A stretch of DNA of 64,000 bases from Isoperla grammatica. Lineage: Eukaryota; Arthropoda; Insecta; Plecoptera; Perlodidae. Shown piece by piece: positions 60,535 to 64,000 of this stretch (positions are counted from its first letter, which is position 1; the number at the start of each line of letters is the position of its first letter). The DNA is taken from contig OX246749.1 in NCBI GenBank assembly GCA_945910005.1, forward strand, positions 28,186,444 through 28,250,443, read 5' to 3'. Below the pieces are notes generated by a model that did not search any database, was not told where the DNA came from, and saw only the letters and a list, made by a program, of their open reading frames with translations. Both the position numbers and the translations under genes were made by a program.

Positions 60535-60821
60535 CTTGTGCTGCAGAATGTTGGTGCTCGTCTCCTCTCTGCTGTTGTGCGCCTGCGCCAATGGTCTGGC
60601 GGGGGGAGAGGGGAACAGAGCGGCCCCCTCCCCTCTCGTGTATCACACATACGCAGACGCTGGCCGCTACCTCTTTGTACCTTGTGCTGCAGAATGTTGG
60701 TGCTCGTCTCCTCTCTGCTGTTGTGCGCCTGCGCCAATGGTCTGGCGGGGGGAGAGGGGAACAGAGCGGCCCCCTCCCCTCTCGTGTATCACACATACGC
60801 AGACGCTGGCCGCTACCTCTT
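60535..60821 (+). repeat. Lectin exon 1 plus acceptor, 2 units (gene B)
   Basis: Two 146-bp units with start codons at 60548 and 60694. Only the second continues into the rest of exon 1. Breakpoints are the same as in the 41-unit array of gene A. Confidence 0.95.
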
Positions 60822-63353
60822 CGACCCGACACCGCAGAACTGGACAGACGCATCCAAGGTACAGTTGCTTATAACACGGGGAGAAAACTCAATGTTATAG
60901 AGGTTAAATTTTAGGTGAATTTCTTAAAGCCATTATGTCTAACAAGACATTAAGCTAGGTGCTACTCAAACAGGACACCACCCGTAACATGAGTCTATGT
61001 CAGCAGGTGTGTAGGACGTACAACGGCCACCTGGCCTTCCCCAAGACCCAAGACGAGGCAGATGCGTTGTGGAGTATCATGACCCGATACAACGTGGTAC
61101 CCTTACTGTACACCACTCGTAACATGAGTCTATGTCACCAGGTGTGTAGGACGTACAACGGCCACCTGGCCTTCCCCAAGACCCAAGACGAGGCAGATGC
61201 GTTGTGGAGTATCATGACCCGATACAACGTGGTACCCTTACTGTACACCACTCGTAACATGAGTCTATGTCACCAAGTGTGTAGGACGTACAACGGCCAC
61301 CTGGCCTTCCCCAAGACCCAAGACGAGGCAGATGCGTTGTGGAGTATCATGACCCGATACAGCGTGGTACCCTAACTGTACACCACTCGTAACATGAGTC
61401 TATGTCACTAGGTGTGTAGGACGTACAACGGCCACCTGGCCTTTCCCAAGACCCAAGACAAGGCAGATGCGTTGTGGAGTATCATGACCCGATACAACGT
61501 GGTACCCTTACTGTACACCACTCGTAACATGAGTCTATGTCACCAGGTGTGTAGGACGTACTACGGCCACCTGGCCTTCCCCAAGACCCAAGACGAGGCA
61601 GATGCGTTGTGGAGTATCATGACCCGATACAACGTGGTACCCTTACTGTACACCACTCGTAACATGAGTCTATGTCACCAGGTGTGTAGGACGTACAACG
61701 GCCACCTGGCCTTCCCCAAGACCCAAGACGAGGCAGATGCGTTGTGGAGTATCATGACCTGATACAACGTGGTACCCTTACTGTACACCACTCGTAACAT
61801 GAGTCTATGTCACCAGGTGTGTAGGACGTACAACGGCCACCTGGCCTTCCCCAAGACCCAAGACGAGGCAGATGCGTTGTGGAGTATCATGACCTGATAC
61901 AACGTGGTACCCTTACTGTACACCACTCGTAACATGAGTCTATGTCACCAGGTGTGTAGGACGTACAACGGCCACCTGGCCTTCCCCAAGACCCAAGACG
62001 AGGCAGATGCGTTGTGGAGTATCATGACCCGATACAACGTGGTACCCTAACTGTACACCACTCGTAACATGAGTCTATGTCACCAGGTGTGTAGGACGTA
62101 CAACGGCCACCTGGCCTTCCCCAAGACCCAAGACGAGGCAGATGCGTTGTGGAGTATCATGACCCGATACAACGTGGTACCCTTACTGTACACCACTCGT
62201 AACATGAGTCTATGTCACCAGGTGTGTAGGACGTACAACGGCCACCTGGCCTTCCCCAAGACCCAAGACGAGGCAGATGCGTTGTGGAGTATCATGACCT
62301 GATACAACGTGGTACCCTTACTGTACACCACTCGTAACATGAGTCTATGTCACCAGGTGTGTAGGACGTACAACGGCCACCTGGCCTTCCCCAAGACCCA
62401 AGACGAGGCAGAAGCGTTGTGGAGTATCATGACCCGATACAACGTGCAACAGGTCCACGCCGGCTTCCACGACCAGTTCGTAGAGGGCGAGTATTACACA
62501 GCCAAAGGTACGATGGACGTTCATAGTCGGGCATTGCTCTCTGACAACGGGTCAAGTTCCCGCCCTACCCTAGATGTGTGTTTGAGACACTTTTCTCTCC
62601 AGGTAGACTGATGAACGAAACGAGCTTCAACAAGTGGTCGGTCGGGGCCCCCGTTGGTGGTTCATCGCTCAACTGTGGTGGACTAAGAGGGGATGGTCTT
62701 GTGGACGTGGCCTGCAAGGACATCTTACCGTCCATCTGTGAAGAGAACGAGCCGTGAGTCTCTTTCTCACAATTTCTCTCTTCCTGTTAATTTTTCCTTT
62801 TACAAGTTTTACCGCATACACGAGTAATTCCTTAATAGTTTAAATTATTTAACGTATGTGTTAATTATATAATATGTCGTTAAGTTGTTAATATGAAATG
62901 GTCACTAGTATAAAACTTTTATAAGAGGAAATTTTTAAAACTGTCATTATACATGTTATCAAGTTCTGAATTGTACAACATGTACCTTATAAGTGATTAA
63001 TTTATCAGTCCTGGATGTATTATTGTTTGTACAATACTTTATACCGTTCCACAATTTATTCTCAGTATTTCATTTTAACAAGTTGAAAATCACATCTTCC
63101 AGTTCTGGCCCCACCGGATTCCTGGACTACCAGCACATCGAGGGTCACGGGTTCTACAAGCTGTATGCGAGGTTGTCTTATTGGCCTGACGCAATGAAGA
63201 CCTGCTACAACGAAGGATCTCACCTGTTGCTTCTCAACTCACAAGAGGAACTCACGGCCGTGTTCGCAAGGTTGAACCTCACTTCGCAATATGACGTAGT
63301 GTGGGTCGGTGCGCACCATCTCCACGCGGACCGAGACTTCGTCACCATCTTCG
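60694..63353 (+). CDS. Secreted two-domain C-type lectin, gene B (3' partial)
   Basis: Exons 60694-60858, 62357-62507, 62603-62753 and 63103-63353 match gene A in length (165, 151, 151, 251), phase and nearly all residues. Donors are GTACAG, GTACGA, GTGAGT and GTATGA; acceptors are CACCAG, CTCCAG and TTCCAG. Differences include E for D in exon 2 (DEAEALW), L for I in exon 3 (DILPSI), T for A and H for Y in exon 4 (GPTGF, YQHIEG) and T for S (MKTC). Intron 2 is 95 bases in both genes and almost identical. The last exon, carrying the WYPGEPSG part in gene A, is not found before the window ends, so domain 2 is incomplete here. Signal peptide and domain 1 are complete. The role is as inferred for gene A. 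Confidence 0.88.
60974..62446 (+). repeat. 135-bp array of lectin exon 2 plus acceptor, 11 units (gene B)
   Basis: Exon-2 starts recur every 135 bases from 61007 to 62357. The first acceptor reads CAGCAG and one (before 61412) reads CACTAG. Stops occur in several units, from CCCTAACTG or from ATGACCTGA replacing ATGACCCGA. Only the last unit continues into the complete exon. Gene A has 6 units. Confidence 0.96.
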
Positions 63354-64000
63354 GTATGAGATCCGAATAAATACCCCCGATCATTTAACAGTGTTTCCAT
63401 GTATGTTGTTGAACCAGGCAGTAACTGGAAGCACATGTGATTCTTTACCTAAACGCATATTGTCATCTAGCGTTGTTGTTAAACAATGGTAGACATTGAA
63501 ATATTAAAAGATTTTAGGAACAAAAATGATTGAGGTCGTTTCGTAATTAAACAAGCTATGAGCAATTTTTATCAAGATTGATCATTGGGTGACGTCACAC
63601 GCGTGACGTAATTGGATGCGAGCTGTGGTGCGTTTACTCATAATCGCTACTGGACATCCGCGGCGCGCCCCACCGCCCCCGACCGCTATCTGACAGTTGA
63701 AGGGTGTATGTTGGAAGTATGTTATTGCAGAATGCTTGGCTTAACTCCCTATGTTACTGCCCATCCCACACTCTCAAATATATTGATTCGATGGCTTCAA
63801 TTCGGCAAGTTAACTCTATCGCGCTTTCGTCCAGGTGTCGAGTATAGCAGCGCGTACCTACTTTTTGACATGTCTGTATAATGTTGACGTGGAAACAAAT
63901 GCTACTTGTAGTGCATTTGCGAAATTCTTAAAAGATGAAAAGCTTAAAAGGATAGTAGGGTGAAAATTAAACGACTATCATTTGTACATGTCCACCCTCA
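63354..64000 (+). other. Start of gene B intron 4 to window end
   Basis: Begins with the donor GTATGA. The counterpart intron in gene A is 652 bases, and similarity (GAACCAGGCAGTAACT) is visible for about the first 90 bases. The lectin last exon is not present before 64000. A CpG-rich palindromic patch (GTGACGTCACACGCGTGACG) lies near 63590. Confidence 0.6.

Overview
This is animal genomic DNA, not bacterial. Coding sequence is split into short exons with GT-AG splice sites, genes are sparse, and the window is full of tandem repeats, MITE-like elements, a LINE remnant, a 5S-derived SINE and relics of hAT transposons. Secreted C-type lectins, an ABCA-type transporter and a widespread multicopy animal protein with a FEN/PIN-like C-terminus point to an invertebrate. 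I cannot name the phylum from sequence alone.

Layout. 0.9-3.0 kb: a decayed minus-strand gene of the FEN/PIN-like family, flanked by inverted copies of one repeat. 4.7-6.5 kb: a 23-bp minisatellite. 6.6-7.1 kb: a LINE 3' end. 7.1-15.6 kb: 16-bp and ~150-bp repeat arrays, two hAT MITEs, tRNA-like fragments and a perfect 132-bp inverted repeat. 15.7-26.6 kb: the first two exons of an ABCA-type transporter (minus strand). Their 10.4-kb intron is almost entirely about 85 copies of a 110-bp repeat derived from the exon-1 end and its splice donor. 26.6-31.4 kb: a 52-codon minus-strand ORF, hairpin arrays, a minus-strand exon encoding a 14-residue repeat, and foldback elements. 31.6-47.9 kb: lectin gene A, with TATA box, 5' UTR exon and five coding exons. 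Its long first intron is filled by other repeats and a 41-copy array of exon 1 with its acceptor. 48.7-57.9 kb: two orphan exon candidates and several transposons. 58.0-64 kb: lectin gene B, a near-identical paralogue cut off before its last exon.

The lectin gene encodes a 290-residue secreted protein with a signal peptide and two C-type lectin-like domains. Exon phases join correctly in both paralogues. Gene A carries 41 copies of the exon-1 unit and 6 of the exon-2 unit; gene B carries 2 and 11.

The most unusual property is that three separate tandem arrays, in two unrelated gene families, each straddle exactly one exon-intron boundary: the ABCA exon-1 donor, the lectin exon-1 acceptor and the lectin exon-2 acceptor. 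Each array therefore multiplies a splice site together with coding sequence. The very long open frames inside these arrays are by-products of periodicity and are not annotated as proteins. Product calls rest on motifs read by eye; no database or expression data were available.
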